Shown here one piece after another: positions 36,072-44,579 of a stretch of 64,000 bases of DNA (within the stretch, counting starts at the first letter, position 1; every line of letters starts with the position of its first letter). Both the position numbers and the translations under genes were made by a program. Under the pieces are notes generated by a model. The model was not told the DNA's origin and made no database searches. It saw nothing but the letters and a program-made list of their open reading frames with translations. This DNA is from Acidisoma sp965199065 (GTDB taxonomy: Bacteria; Pseudomonadota; Alphaproteobacteria; Acetobacterales; Acetobacteraceae), in NCBI RefSeq assembly GCF_965199065.1, contig NZ_CBDAQN010000003.1, positions 868,001-932,000 of the forward strand, in the 5' to 3' direction.

Positions 36072-37256
36072 TCATGCTCCTGTGGCTGCTTCGGGAGATG
36101 GTTCGATGACGAAGGTATGTTCGGGGTACCAGGCGAGCCGCACAAACTCGCCCGGGCTCAGCATGGGCTTGCCAAGATTCTGCACGTAGACCGTCAGCGA
36201 TTGTCCGGTGCGGCTCTCGACTGCGTATTGATGGCTGACCCCCAGATAGACAGCCTCCCCGACCTTGCCCTCTATGACGTTCCATTCGGGACCGGGTTTC
36301 GCGCTCTCGTCCAAAATGTGGAATTTCTCGGGACGCACGCCCACCTTCACCTCCGACGCCGGCCCTCTGAGTTTTGTGCTCTCGACCTTGATGGCGGTCC
36401 CGTCCGCGAGTTGCAGCCAGGTCGTATCGGTTCCGCGGGAGGTGATGTGGCCGGGAATGAGGTTGGATACACCGAGGAACGCTGCGACGAACTCGCTGCG
36501 CGGATTGTCGTATACGTCAGCCGGCGGTCCAACTTGCTCGATCCGGCCCCCTGCCATGACCGCCAGCCGGTCCGACAGGACCATCGCCTCCTCCTGGTCA
36601 TGGGTCACGAACAGGAAGGTGATACCGATTTCGGCCTGTATGCGTTTCAATTCCAGTTGCATCTGCTTTCGCAGCTTCATGTCCAGCGCCCCTAGGGGTT
36701 CGTCCAGCAGCAGCAGTTTGGGCCGGTTCACGAGCGCCCGGGCAAGGGCGACGCGCTGCTGCTGACCGCCGGAGAGTTGCCCCGGTTTTCGATTTACGAA
36801 TTTCTCCAGGTCGACAAGCGCGAGCATGTCGCGCACGCGGTTGGTGATTTCCGGCTTCGGGACACCCTTGCGGCGCAGACCGAAGGCTACGTTCTCTGCA
36901 ACCGAAAGATGCGGAAACAACGCATATGACTGGAACACCGTGTTCACGTCGCGGCGGTAGGGAGGCAAGTGGCTCACGTCTGTGCCGCCGAGATAGATGG
37001 CGCCCGAACTCGGTTCGTCGAACCCGCCGATCATCGCCAGTGTGGTGGACTTGCCGCAGCCCGATGGGCCGAGCAGGCTGAAGAATTCGCCGCTTTGGAT
37101 AGTCAGCGAGATGTTGTCCACGGCGACGTGGTTTCCGAACGCCTTTACGACGTTCTCCAGCCGCACGTCCTGGCGTTCGCGTGTGTCCACCCCAGAAGAA
37201 GTGGCGATCCGACCGCTGCCAGCAGGCAAAGCGCGGGTTCGTTCCAGTGTCGGCAT
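36072..37256 (-). CDS. potA: Polyamine ABC transporter ATPase (PotA)
   Basis: 394 residues. ATPase core with Walker A LLGPSGCGKST, signature QLSGGQQQRVALARAL, Walker B LLLLDEPLGALD and H-loop VTHDQEEA, then a TOBE domain (about residues 285-375) typical of PotA. The first ~30 residues before the domain are unusual in length and could mean a later start. It leads the operon; transcription runs potA-potD-potB-potC. No regulator gene is adjacent. Confidence 0.93.
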   Translation of the reverse strand: MPTLERTRALPAGSGRIATSSGVDTRERQDVRLENVVKAFGNHVAVDNISLTIQSGEFFSLLGPSGCGKSTTLAMIGGFDEPSSGAIYLGGTDVSHLPPYRRDVNTVFQSYALFPHLSVAENVAFGLRRKGVPKPEITNRVRDMLALVDLEKFVNRKPGQLSGGQQQRVALARALVNRPKLLLLDEPLGALDMKLRKQMQLELKRIQAEIGITFLFVTHDQEEAMVLSDRLAVMAGGRIEQVGPPADVYDNPRSEFVAAFLGVSNLIPGHITSRGTDTTWLQLADGTAIKVESTKLRGPASEVKVGVRPEKFHILDESAKPGPEWNVIEGKVGEAVYLGVSHQYAVESRTGQSLTVYVQNLGKPMLSPGEFVRLAWYPEHTFVIEPSPEAATGA

Positions 37257-37830
37257 GCCCTTTTGGCGGTGGCGGTGACGGCGCCCACCACCGTCTCCTT
37301 CCTCAGGTTTCCAAGGAATTAGACATGCAATTCAAGGGCGCGACAACCCGCAAAGAAAGACCGGAAACTTCGGCAAAAACCAAAGTTGCACAATTTTTAA
37401 TCGTCTGATCTTAACTTGTTGAATAATTACGCATTGAAGGCAGAAATCGGTGGGACGCGTTTAACCCCTACGGGGACTTTCGGGCCGATCGCACGCAGCC
37501 ATTTGTCTTGTGCTTAAACATGTCGTCGCCACGCGGCGCATCCTCGAACGAGAAGCGATATCGTGCACCCGGCGTGACTTCGCGTATCGCCGGCATGTGC
37601 TTGCAAGCTGTCACGCGTGCACGAGCCGGACCCGGTCATGATGACAGTCCATCAAACGGACTTGAGCGATGGAGAGGCTCTGAAAGAGGATTAAGCCATG
37701 CGATGCCTGCCGAACCATGGCATGCTGAGGGTTCGGGCCTCAGGCAGGCACAGCTCAGCGCCGCACTTGATCGGTCTTCCTCAACTGCCGCATATTGATG
37801 CGCCATGTTGCAAACTAGAGGAATGTCGTC
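37257..37830 (+). other. 574 bp intergenic region, no supported gene
   Basis: The right side of potA begins with an AT-richer stretch (about 37320-37440) that could hold its promoter. A 42-codon minus-strand ORF (37468-37596) and overlapping plus-strand frames are visible, but none has a ribosome site or a known domain. A CCCCTACGGGG palindrome lies at about 37466-37476 and recurs near 18269. Confidence 0.5.
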
Positions 37831-38040
37831 TTGAAACAAAAAATCGTTTTGGCTCTGGCTTTGGTCATCGCCTACGCATCCGGCGGAAGCCAACTGACAC
37901 TTGCTCAGAGCACCGGCTCTCCCGTCAATTCAATGGGTCAGGCGTCCGTCCGAGGCCAGCCTTACGTGAAGACACACAAGCGGCACCACAAGAACTTCTA
38001 CGGCAAGCACTACAATGTCGAAAAGCATTCCAAGCAGTAG
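37831..38040 (+). CDS. Small secreted basic protein, unknown
   Basis: 69 residues from a TTG at 37831 with AGAGGA 8 bp upstream. A Sec signal peptide (MKQKIVLALALVIAYASGGS, likely cleavage at TLAQ) precedes a mature part rich in His, Lys, Tyr and Gln (KTHKRHHKNFYGKHYN). No cysteines. Not recognised. Confidence 0.6.
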   Translation: MKQKIVLALALVIAYASGGSQLTLAQSTGSPVNSMGQASVRGQPYVKTHKRHHKNFYGKHYNVEKHSKQ

Positions 38041-38226
38041 TGTGCCGATAGGACGGCCGGGTGACACTCTCTCGCTGAAGTCGTCCGCCTGCTCGCCGTG
38101 AGAGGGGCGCTCAGCCGTCCCTGGTCCGTTGGCGTCCGGGCGGCCGCTGTCACCTCAGCGAAGTCGATCAGTCGGGCGGCCGATGGCGTAGCAGCGGCCA
38201 CCGAACGAGGGCCAGAAGTGGGAGAG

Positions 38227-38302
38227 TGGTGCCCAGGGGCGGATTCGAACCACCGACACTGCAATTTTCAGTCGCATGCTCTACCAACTGAGCTACCTGG
38301 GC
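38227..38302 (-). tRNA. tRNA-Phe (GAA)
   Basis: 76 nt on the minus strand: acceptor GCCCAGG with CCTGGGC, D arm AGCTCAGTTGGTAGAGC, anticodon stem TGCGA/TTGCA with loop CTGAAAA (anticodon GAA), variable loop GTGTC, T loop TTCGAAT, encoded ACCA end. Confidence 0.95.
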
Positions 38303-38325
38303 GCAGGCCTCTCGGCCGAGGCGGC

Positions 38326-38354
38326 TGGGTAGCGCACCCCGCCCATCCGATCAA
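38326..38354 (-). promoter_or_regulatory. Candidate sigma-70 promoter for tRNA-Phe
   Basis: On the minus strand TTGATC (38354-38349) and TACCCA (38331-38326) with 17 bp between them, about 24 bp ahead of the tRNA. The layout and GC-rich spacer resemble the tRNA-Met promoter candidate. Confidence 0.45.
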
Positions 38355-38446
38355 GAGGCTGGGACGCAATCGAGCTCTCATACGTCCCGCGCGGATGACC
38401 GGAGGCTGAAAACCGCCGGTCTGAGCGCCCGGTAAGGCAACCGCCG

Positions 38447-40471
38447 TTAGCCGCCCAGCCCGTAGCGCTCCATCTTGCGATAAAGGGTGCTGCGGGAAAT
38501 CCGGAGCGATCTCGCCGCCTCGGCCAGATTGCCGTGGGCCTGGGCGATCGCGGTTGCGATGGCCGCCCGCTCTGCCTGCTCCAGGCTCGTGCAAGGCTGT
38601 GAGCCAGCCTCGGCTGCAAGGACAGGTAGCCCCGCGGTCGCCGGTAGGCCGCCCGGCAGGGGCGGGCTTTCAAGGAGGGCCGCCACCTCCTCGACCGTCA
38701 CCGCCTCGCCCTCGGCCATCAGCAGCAGGCTCTCCACCGTGTTGTGGAGTTCGCGCACATTTCCAGGCCAGCGGTAGGCGCATAGCATCGCCATCACCGG
38801 CTCGCTGAACAGCCGCGCTTCTACCCCGTGCCGCGCCGCCAACTGCCGGTTGAAGACATCGACCAGAAGCTCGACATCGCCTTCCCGCTCCCGCAGCGGA
38901 GGCGGCTCGATGCCGGTCACGCTGAGGCGGTGATACAAGTCGCGTCGGAAGCGGCCGGCCGCCACCTCATCCCGAAGCCGCCGGTTGGTCATCGCGATCA
39001 GCCGCACATCGACGGGATGCGGCTGTCCGCTGCCGAGGCGGTAGATCGCGCCCTCCTCCAGCACCCGCAACAGGAAAGACTGCAGCTCGAGCGGCATCTC
39101 GCCGATCTCGTCGAGACAGAGCGTGCCGCCATGCGCCTGCTCGAACCGTCCGGCAGCGCCCCCGGCAGACGCTCCGGTAAAGGCGCCGCGGACATGGCCA
39201 AAAAGCTCGCTGGCGAGGAGATCCTTGACCACGGCGCCGCAGTTGAAGACGACGAAAGGCCGGCCATCCGTGGGGTCTCCGTGAAGGGCGCGGGCGAACA
39301 GCTCCTTGCCTACGCCCGTTTCACCCTCGATCAGCACCGGGACCCGTTTGCCGACCAGCCGGTGCGCGCGAGCGATCACACGCTCCATGCTGCCGCTGCG
39401 CCAGAGGATGGCGGCGAACGGGTCCGGCCCCGCCTGCAGCTTCAGTGGCGGGGAACGTCCTGCATTCGACTGCGGCGGAGGCGGGATGCGGAGCACGGCG
39501 CCGATCGTCCGCCCCTCGCTGCGGATGACGCTGAACCAGTCCGCCCGCAACGGTTGGGGCAACTGCGCCGGCCAGTCGTGGATAGGGGCCCCCTCCGCGA
39601 GCCCCGGCAGGCGATGACCCAGCGCCACCAGGACCGGCGCACGCCCGCTGCTATGGACAAGCCGCCCATGCCGGTCCAGCACAACGAGCCCACTTCGATC
39701 AGCCCCCGAGGCATGCGCGAGACAAGCCTCCAACAACTGCATCCGCTCCACGTTCATGCGGTGGCTCAGCACCATCTCGATCTGCCGGGCCGTCGACACC
39801 GCCAGGCTGAGGTTGTTGCGCTGATAGGTCGAGGGCGGTCCGGAGATATCGACGACGCCAAGAACGCGCCCGGTGCCCGGTTCGAAGATCGGCGCGGCGG
39901 CGCAGGTCCAGGCCTTGATGCCCTCGCAGAAATGCTCCGCCGCATGCACCTGGGCGGGCCGTGCCGTCGCCAGCGCCGTGCCGATGCCATTGGTGCCGAC
40001 CGTGTGCTCGCGCCAGTCGCCACCAGGCATGAGGTGGATGTCCTGCCCGTCGTCGAGCGTCTGATGGTCGCCGATGGTGTCCAGCACGATCCCGTCAGGA
40101 TTTGTCAGCAGCATGAGCGAGCGCGAGCCCACCAGCAGTTCGGCCGAGCGGCTGAATACATCCGAGGCGGCCTCGAGCAGTTCCGCGTGCCGCACCCGCA
40201 GCGCCTCCATCGCGTCGCCCCTGGCGGCAAGCGGCGCCGCGCGTCCGGATGGGTTGATGCCGAGTTCGTGGCTGCGCAGCCAGGAGGCGACGACGGTATT
40301 GGCGCCTGGCACCATGGCCGACGCGTCGCCGCTTAGAAACCGCTCCCATGCGCGCATGGTCCGAGAACTGTCCGCGGGCTGTATGATCTGAAACGACCGC
40401 CCGGCGCGGACCCCCGCTGCCAACACATGCTCTGCGGTTCGAGGCCCGAGCTCAGACCTCCGGTCTGGCAT
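38447..40471 (-). CDS. mimR: Sigma-54-dependent activator, AcoR/MimR type
   Basis: 674 residues. N-terminal GAF-type sensor (about residues 60-220; LDTIGDHQTL and WREHTVGTNGIGTALATARP are AcoR-family phrases), a central AAA+ domain with Walker A GETGVGKE, the sigma-54 contact loop GAFTGA and Walker B LCLDEIGE, and a C-terminal Fis-type helix-turn-helix (GNLAEAARSLRISRSTLYRK). In propane/acetone monooxygenase clusters this position is held by MimR, which activates mimABCD in response to substrate or product. It follows groEL by 144 bp on the same strand. The gene symbol rests on context. Confidence 0.88.
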   Translation of the reverse strand: MPDRRSELGPRTAEHVLAAGVRAGRSFQIIQPADSSRTMRAWERFLSGDASAMVPGANTVVASWLRSHELGINPSGRAAPLAARGDAMEALRVRHAELLEAASDVFSRSAELLVGSRSLMLLTNPDGIVLDTIGDHQTLDDGQDIHLMPGGDWREHTVGTNGIGTALATARPAQVHAAEHFCEGIKAWTCAAAPIFEPGTGRVLGVVDISGPPSTYQRNNLSLAVSTARQIEMVLSHRMNVERMQLLEACLAHASGADRSGLVVLDRHGRLVHSSGRAPVLVALGHRLPGLAEGAPIHDWPAQLPQPLRADWFSVIRSEGRTIGAVLRIPPPPQSNAGRSPPLKLQAGPDPFAAILWRSGSMERVIARAHRLVGKRVPVLIEGETGVGKELFARALHGDPTDGRPFVVFNCGAVVKDLLASELFGHVRGAFTGASAGGAAGRFEQAHGGTLCLDEIGEMPLELQSFLLRVLEEGAIYRLGSGQPHPVDVRLIAMTNRRLRDEVAAGRFRRDLYHRLSVTGIEPPPLREREGDVELLVDVFNRQLAARHGVEARLFSEPVMAMLCAYRWPGNVRELHNTVESLLLMAEGEAVTVEEVAALLESPPLPGGLPATAGLPVLAAEAGSQPCTSLEQAERAAIATAIAQAHGNLAEAARSLRISRSTLYRKMERYGLGG

Positions 40472-40573
40472 GGCAGTTTGTTCCCTATCATCCGTCCGGT
40501 CTCAGAACGGGGGGCGCCTTCAAGGCGTCTTCTTCCGTCGCGACACGTCCTTCCCGATGCTAAGCCTATTCGC

Positions 40574-40606
40574 GAAATATTTTCGGTTCTTTTTCGCAAA
40601 AAAACT
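40574..40606 (+). repeat. Dispersed T-run/A-run stem-loop element, copy 2
   Basis: GAAATATTTTCGGTTCTTTT, then TCGCAAAAAAACTG: the same lead and hairpin as copies 1 and 3, in the opposite orientation. It lies between groEL and the downstream activator gene and could terminate or attenuate transcription. Confidence 0.7.
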
Positions 40607-40615
40607 GCCTGCCTT

Positions 40616-42253
40616 CTAGGCGCGCCCCAGCCGCTCCGCGCCCCCGCCAAGCGCCGGGCCTGCCGTCGGGTCCGCACCTTCGGGCATCTGCGCGATGAGC
40701 GTCTGCGTCGTCAGGATGAGCGCCGCGATCGAGGCTGCGTTGCGGATCGCCGTCATGCTGACTTTCACCGGATCGACGATCCCGGCCTCCATCAGATTGA
40801 CGATCTTGCCCGTCAGCGCATTGAATCCGACGCCACGCTCGCTCTGCGCGACCTCGGCAAGGATAGGCGCGGGATCGCGGCCGCAGTTGCGGACGATGCA
40901 GGACAGGGGTTGCGCCAGGGCGGACTGCAGCAGGGTGGCGCCCAGCCGGTGGCCGCCCTCCAGCCGTTCCACGGTCGCGGCGAGATCGGGCGCGATCTGC
41001 ATCAGCGCGGTGCCACCGCCGGCGACCACACCCTCCTCCACCGCCGCGCGCGTCGCGTTGATCGCATCCTCGATCATCTGCGCCCGGCGCTTCTGCTCGG
41101 CCGGCGTCGCGCCGCCGGCGAACACCGTCGCCGATCCGCCCGACAGCTTGGCAAGCCGCTCCTGCAGCTTGTCGCGCTCGATATTCTGCGGCGCCGCGTC
41201 ATATTGCCGCGCGACCTGAGCCCGGCGCGCCGTCACCGTCGCCGGCTCGCCCGCGCCTTTGCTGATGATGGTCTGGTTCGCCGTGATCCGCACCTGACGG
41301 GCGGAGCCGAGATCGCGCTGGCTCACATCCTCGAGCCGGCCGCCGAGTTCACGCGCGATCACCCGGCCGCCGGTGACGATCGCGATATCCTCCAGCATGG
41401 CCTTACGCCAGTGCCCGTATTCTGGCGGGTGGATCGCCGCGATGAGAGGCTGGCCGCGCTCGCGCCTCCCCAACAGGCGCACGAGGCAGTTCGGCGCGAC
41501 CTCCTCCGCCATGATGAGCAGCGGGCGGTTGCTCCCCTTGAGCAATGCCTCGATCGACGCCGCATCCTCCGGCCCCTGCAGCTTGAGGTCCGTCATCAGG
41601 ATGAGGGGATCGTCCAGCACGACCTGCATCCGCTCGATGTCCGTCACCATGTGGTGCGACAGATAGCCGCGGTCGAAGGACATGCCGTCGACAACCTCCA
41701 GCTGCGTCTCGACCGTGGAACCGAACTCGACCGTCACGAGGCCCTCCGGCCCCACGCGTTCGATCGCCTCGGCCACCATCGCGCCCGTGACCGGGTCGTT
41801 GGCGGCGATGGTCGCCACCGCCACCGTCTCCGCCGCGTTGCGCAGTGGATGAGCACTCGCGCGCAGAGCCGCCAGAACGTCGGTCACCGCGATCTCGAGT
41901 CCGGCGACGAGATCGACCGGGTTGGCGCCCTTCGCCAGGTGATCCAGGCCCTGCTGCACCATCGCATCCGCGAGCACGGTCGCCGTGGTTGTGCCGTCAC
42001 CGGCGATGTCGTTTGTCTGCTTGGACACCTCGCGCAACACCTGCGCGCCCATGTTCTCGAACGGACAGGCAAGCTCGATCTCCTGAGCGATGCTGACACC
42101 GTCCCGCGAAATTATAGGCGTGCCGACAGGCCGGTCGATGATGGCGTTCATCCCTTTCGGCCCCAAAGTGCCGCGAACCGCCCGCGCCATCTTGGAAACG
42201 CCGCGCCCGAGCGCCGCCCGCGCCTCATCATCATGAAGCATCATCTTGGCCAT
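40616..42253 (-). CDS. mimG: Dedicated GroEL-like chaperonin of the monooxygenase operon
   Basis: 545 residues. GroEL landmarks: TLGPKGMNAIID, the ATP site DGVSIAQEIEL and ISKQTNDIAGDGTTTATVL-like block (here VSKQTNDIAGDGTTTATVL), and VEEGVVAGGGTALMQI. The usual C-terminal GGM tail is absent; it ends GGGAERLGRA. No groES is adjacent. A GroEL paralogue of this kind is a fixed member of propane/acetone diiron monooxygenase operons, where it is required for folding of the large hydroxylase subunit. It lies 78 bp downstream of the MIP18-domain gene. Confidence 0.92.
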   Translation of the reverse strand: MAKMMLHDDEARAALGRGVSKMARAVRGTLGPKGMNAIIDRPVGTPIISRDGVSIAQEIELACPFENMGAQVLREVSKQTNDIAGDGTTTATVLADAMVQQGLDHLAKGANPVDLVAGLEIAVTDVLAALRASAHPLRNAAETVAVATIAANDPVTGAMVAEAIERVGPEGLVTVEFGSTVETQLEVVDGMSFDRGYLSHHMVTDIERMQVVLDDPLILMTDLKLQGPEDAASIEALLKGSNRPLLIMAEEVAPNCLVRLLGRRERGQPLIAAIHPPEYGHWRKAMLEDIAIVTGGRVIARELGGRLEDVSQRDLGSARQVRITANQTIISKGAGEPATVTARRAQVARQYDAAPQNIERDKLQERLAKLSGGSATVFAGGATPAEQKRRAQMIEDAINATRAAVEEGVVAGGGTALMQIAPDLAATVERLEGGHRLGATLLQSALAQPLSCIVRNCGRDPAPILAEVAQSERGVGFNALTGKIVNLMEAGIVDPVKVSMTAIRNAASIAALILTTQTLIAQMPEGADPTAGPALGGGAERLGRA

Positions 42254-42295
42254 GGCTTATCCTCCGGGATTGCGCGGTTTAGGAGAAAGCGAGCC

Positions 42296-42333
42296 CGTTC
42301 TTTTTTGAGAAAAAGAACTGAAAAACTTTTCTC
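42296..42333 (-). repeat. Dispersed T-run/A-run stem-loop element, copy 3
   Basis: Minus strand: AGAAAAGTTTTTCAGTTCTT, then TTTCTCAAAAAAGAACG, with perfect arms GTTCTTTTT and AAAAAGAAC around CTCA. It sits immediately after the stop codon of the MIP18-domain gene and before groEL. Confidence 0.75.
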
Positions 42334-43120
42334 AATGCGCCGCGCGCTTCTCGGCCGGAACTGCACGGATAAAATCCAGCAACGTCCGCTCGTCATCGCT
42401 GCGTGTTTCGTTGAAACGCGCTGCAAGCAGTCCCCGGCAGAGCGCGCCGTTGAACTCCACATTCACCGCAACACGACGCAAGGCGCGGAGATGCGTACGA
42501 AACCCCTCGGGCGCCACCGGGGCTCCGTGCTCATCGACGAAAGCGGGAGCCTCATCGTCCGCATTCCCCACGACGGCCCGGCGGTCGAGATACCGCTCCA
42601 CCAGACGCTGGCCCTCAGGCGTGTTCGTTAGGGATCGCAGTGCTCCAATCGTGAGGTAGGCAAGGGCTTCCGGCGCATAGCGAGTGGCGAGGAGATGATC
42701 CGCGAGCGCCACCTGCCGCCGCTGAAACGCCTTCACGAGGAACGTTCGCCGCACCTGGGCAAGGTTCCCGTTTGCCTCATCGCCGAATGCAGACTGAAAA
42801 GACTGCGTCTCCGCCATCCCGCGATTGATTGTCTCGGAATACATGTGCTCGCCAAGCGTGACATTGACGCTCGTCACCCACGGAAGGACCGAGACTGCGG
42901 CGCGCATGTCCTCGGCCATGATGTATGCGAAGTTCGCGGCGCACCAATAAGTGGGCAGCCGGAACGACAGGTTGACCGCACCGTCACTCTCCACCGCGAC
43001 GCCGGTGACGAAGTCCAGCTCCACCACCGATTCATCGAGTTCCGGATCGTTGACCGTCTCGAGCCGGGCCAGCACCTCGCTGACCCGGTCCGCCGGGGCG
43101 GTCGAAGCTTTGTCGCTCAC
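42332..43120 (-). CDS. MIP18/DUF59-domain protein of the monooxygenase operon
   Basis: 262 residues. The N-terminal ~100 residues are a MIP18 (PaaD/SufT-like) domain: VSEVLARLETVNDPELDESV and CAANFAYIMAEDMRAAV. Such domains act in Fe-S cluster or metal-centre assembly. The C-terminal 150 residues are helical and unassigned. Genes of this build accompany propane monooxygenases and probably help mature the diiron hydroxylase or the [2Fe-2S] reductase. Its ATG overlaps the amidohydrolase stop by 4 bp. Confidence 0.87.
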   Translation of the reverse strand: MSDKASTAPADRVSEVLARLETVNDPELDESVVELDFVTGVAVESDGAVNLSFRLPTYWCAANFAYIMAEDMRAAVSVLPWVTSVNVTLGEHMYSETINRGMAETQSFQSAFGDEANGNLAQVRRTFLVKAFQRRQVALADHLLATRYAPEALAYLTIGALRSLTNTPEGQRLVERYLDRRAVVGNADDEAPAFVDEHGAPVAPEGFRTHLRALRRVAVNVEFNGALCRGLLAARFNETRSDDERTLLDFIRAVPAEKRAAH

Positions 43121-44136
43121 TCCGCCGCCACACTTTGAGAAATGGAATGCGCCAGCTTCATCGACTCTATGTCGATGTTGTAGAGCTTCGCCGCGTTGAG
43201 GCCGAGGATTTTCTTCTTTGCCTGCAGCGACAGATCAACGCCGGTTTCGCGCCTGACATCCTCCGGCAGCTCGAACGCCATGAACTGATCCACGAGCCAT
43301 TTTGGCGTCCAGATGCCGTAGTCGCTCCCGAACAGAAGCCGGTCCTCGCCAAGCCAGAACAGCAACTCGGACATGATATGGGCGAAGTACCCCGGGCGGC
43401 TGTGGATGAACGGCAAGGCAACCGCCAGCCCGCCATAGACGTTCGGCTCCTGCACCGCGATCCAGCAGAAGTCGTCGAGGCGCGGCAGGCCGCAATGCTC
43501 GACGATGAAGTTCAGGTTGGGGAACGAGGTCGCTGCATCATCGATATCGGCCACGTCGAAGGCGTCCCGATTGAGCGGGAGAATGGTCGGCCCCTTGTGC
43601 ACGTGAATGTTCTTGATGCCGAGCTTCTCAGCGTGCTCCAGGAACCGCTTCGCGTGATCGTCCGACAGCTTGTAGCCCTTGCTGTCGCCCTTCCACTCCG
43701 CGGTGTAAAGCTTGACGCCCTTCAGCTTGTACTTGGCGACATCCTCCTCCAGCTGATCCATGCCGGCCTCGCCATCCCGCGGGTCGAACGCACCGTTGAT
43801 GATGAAGCGGTCGGGGTAGCGGACGCCGAGGCTTGCGTTCTGCTCCAGCGTGTTGAAGCCGTTCTTGTAGAAGTCCTTGAGGTAGGTCGGCTGAAAGATC
43901 GCCATGTCGTCGTAGCCTTTGACGAACAGGTCCTCGTACATCGTCTCCGCGCCGTATTTCTCAAATTTTGCCCGCGGCCAAAGCTCCTCTTTCGGGCTCA
44001 GGGCTGTGTGGTAGCCATAGAAGCAGTTGATGAACTCTTCACCATGCTTGTTCCGCTGGTTCGCAGGGCTCGCGTCCCACAGATGGACATGGCCATCGAT
44101 GATGAAGATTTCTTCGCCGTCTTTGGTTTTATACAT
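43117..44136 (-). CDS. Amidohydrolase-family (TIM-barrel) protein of the monooxygenase operon
   Basis: 339 residues. Metal motifs: IIDGHVHLWD (HxH) near residue 16, GVKLYTAEW, NIHVHKG, FIVEHCGLPR and LLFGSDYGIW (Asp). These match the amidohydrolase_2 group (ACMSD-like decarboxylases/hydrolases). A protein of this type is a constant member of the mim/prm clusters between coupling protein and groEL, and its deletion phenotype is not clear to me. It lies 53 bp after mimD. Confidence 0.9.
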   Translation of the reverse strand: MYKTKDGEEIFIIDGHVHLWDASPANQRNKHGEEFINCFYGYHTALSPKEELWPRAKFEKYGAETMYEDLFVKGYDDMAIFQPTYLKDFYKNGFNTLEQNASLGVRYPDRFIINGAFDPRDGEAGMDQLEEDVAKYKLKGVKLYTAEWKGDSKGYKLSDDHAKRFLEHAEKLGIKNIHVHKGPTILPLNRDAFDVADIDDAATSFPNLNFIVEHCGLPRLDDFCWIAVQEPNVYGGLAVALPFIHSRPGYFAHIMSELLFWLGEDRLLFGSDYGIWTPKWLVDQFMAFELPEDVRRETGVDLSLQAKKKILGLNAAKLYNIDIESMKLAHSISQSVAAE

Positions 44137-44189
44137 GTTCGCTCCCGCAATTTCTTGTCCCGCAACTACGCTCTCTTGTCGTTGCTGCG

Positions 44190-44546
44190 TCAGATGAAGT
44201 CTTTTACGTCATCCATGTTGCCAAACAGCACGACGGTGTTGTCATCCACCATCACCATGCGACCATAATGAGTCGATGTCGAGATCTCGAAAATGTATGG
44301 TGTCATTTCCCGTCCGAGGCGCTCAGTGATCTCGTCCATCTTGAAGATCATCTTGCCGTGGCCGTCGATACGGATCATGGCCGGCATGTAGGTCACGGTC
44401 ACGCCAGGCTTCTCGCCCATGACTTCCGCGATGACGCGCGCCTCGACGCTGTCATTCATGGTCACGCCACATTCGACCGAGATCGTCTGCTCGAAACGCA
44501 TATCCTTCATGGACTTGAAGATGTTGTCGGTGTGAGACTGGGACAT
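44190..44546 (-). CDS. mimD: Monooxygenase coupling/regulatory protein (MmoB/DmpM family)
   Basis: 118 residues. MmoB/DmpM effector fold: FEQTISVECGVTMNDSVEAR, then VIAEVMGEKPGVTVTYMPAM and IRIDGHGKMIFKMDEI. It binds the hydroxylase and gates oxygen activation; no cofactor. The start is ATG 44546, 33 bp after mimC. Confidence 0.94.
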   Translation of the reverse strand: MSQSHTDNIFKSMKDMRFEQTISVECGVTMNDSVEARVIAEVMGEKPGVTVTYMPAMIRIDGHGKMIFKMDEITERLGREMTPYIFEISTSTHYGRMVMVDDNTVVLFGNMDDVKDFI

Positions 44547-44579
44547 CGGGTTTTCCTTGTCAGCGTGTTGAGGTCAGTC

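Noticed and set aside
37466..37476. CCCCTACGGGG palindrome as a terminator
   Set aside because: Arms of 4 bp with a 3-nt loop and no T-run; a second occurrence near 18269 is inside coding sequence, so it is probably coincidental.
42695..43138. Plus-strand frame inside the MIP18-domain gene
   Set aside because: Antisense shadow; the minus-strand gene has clear family motifs and operon linkage.
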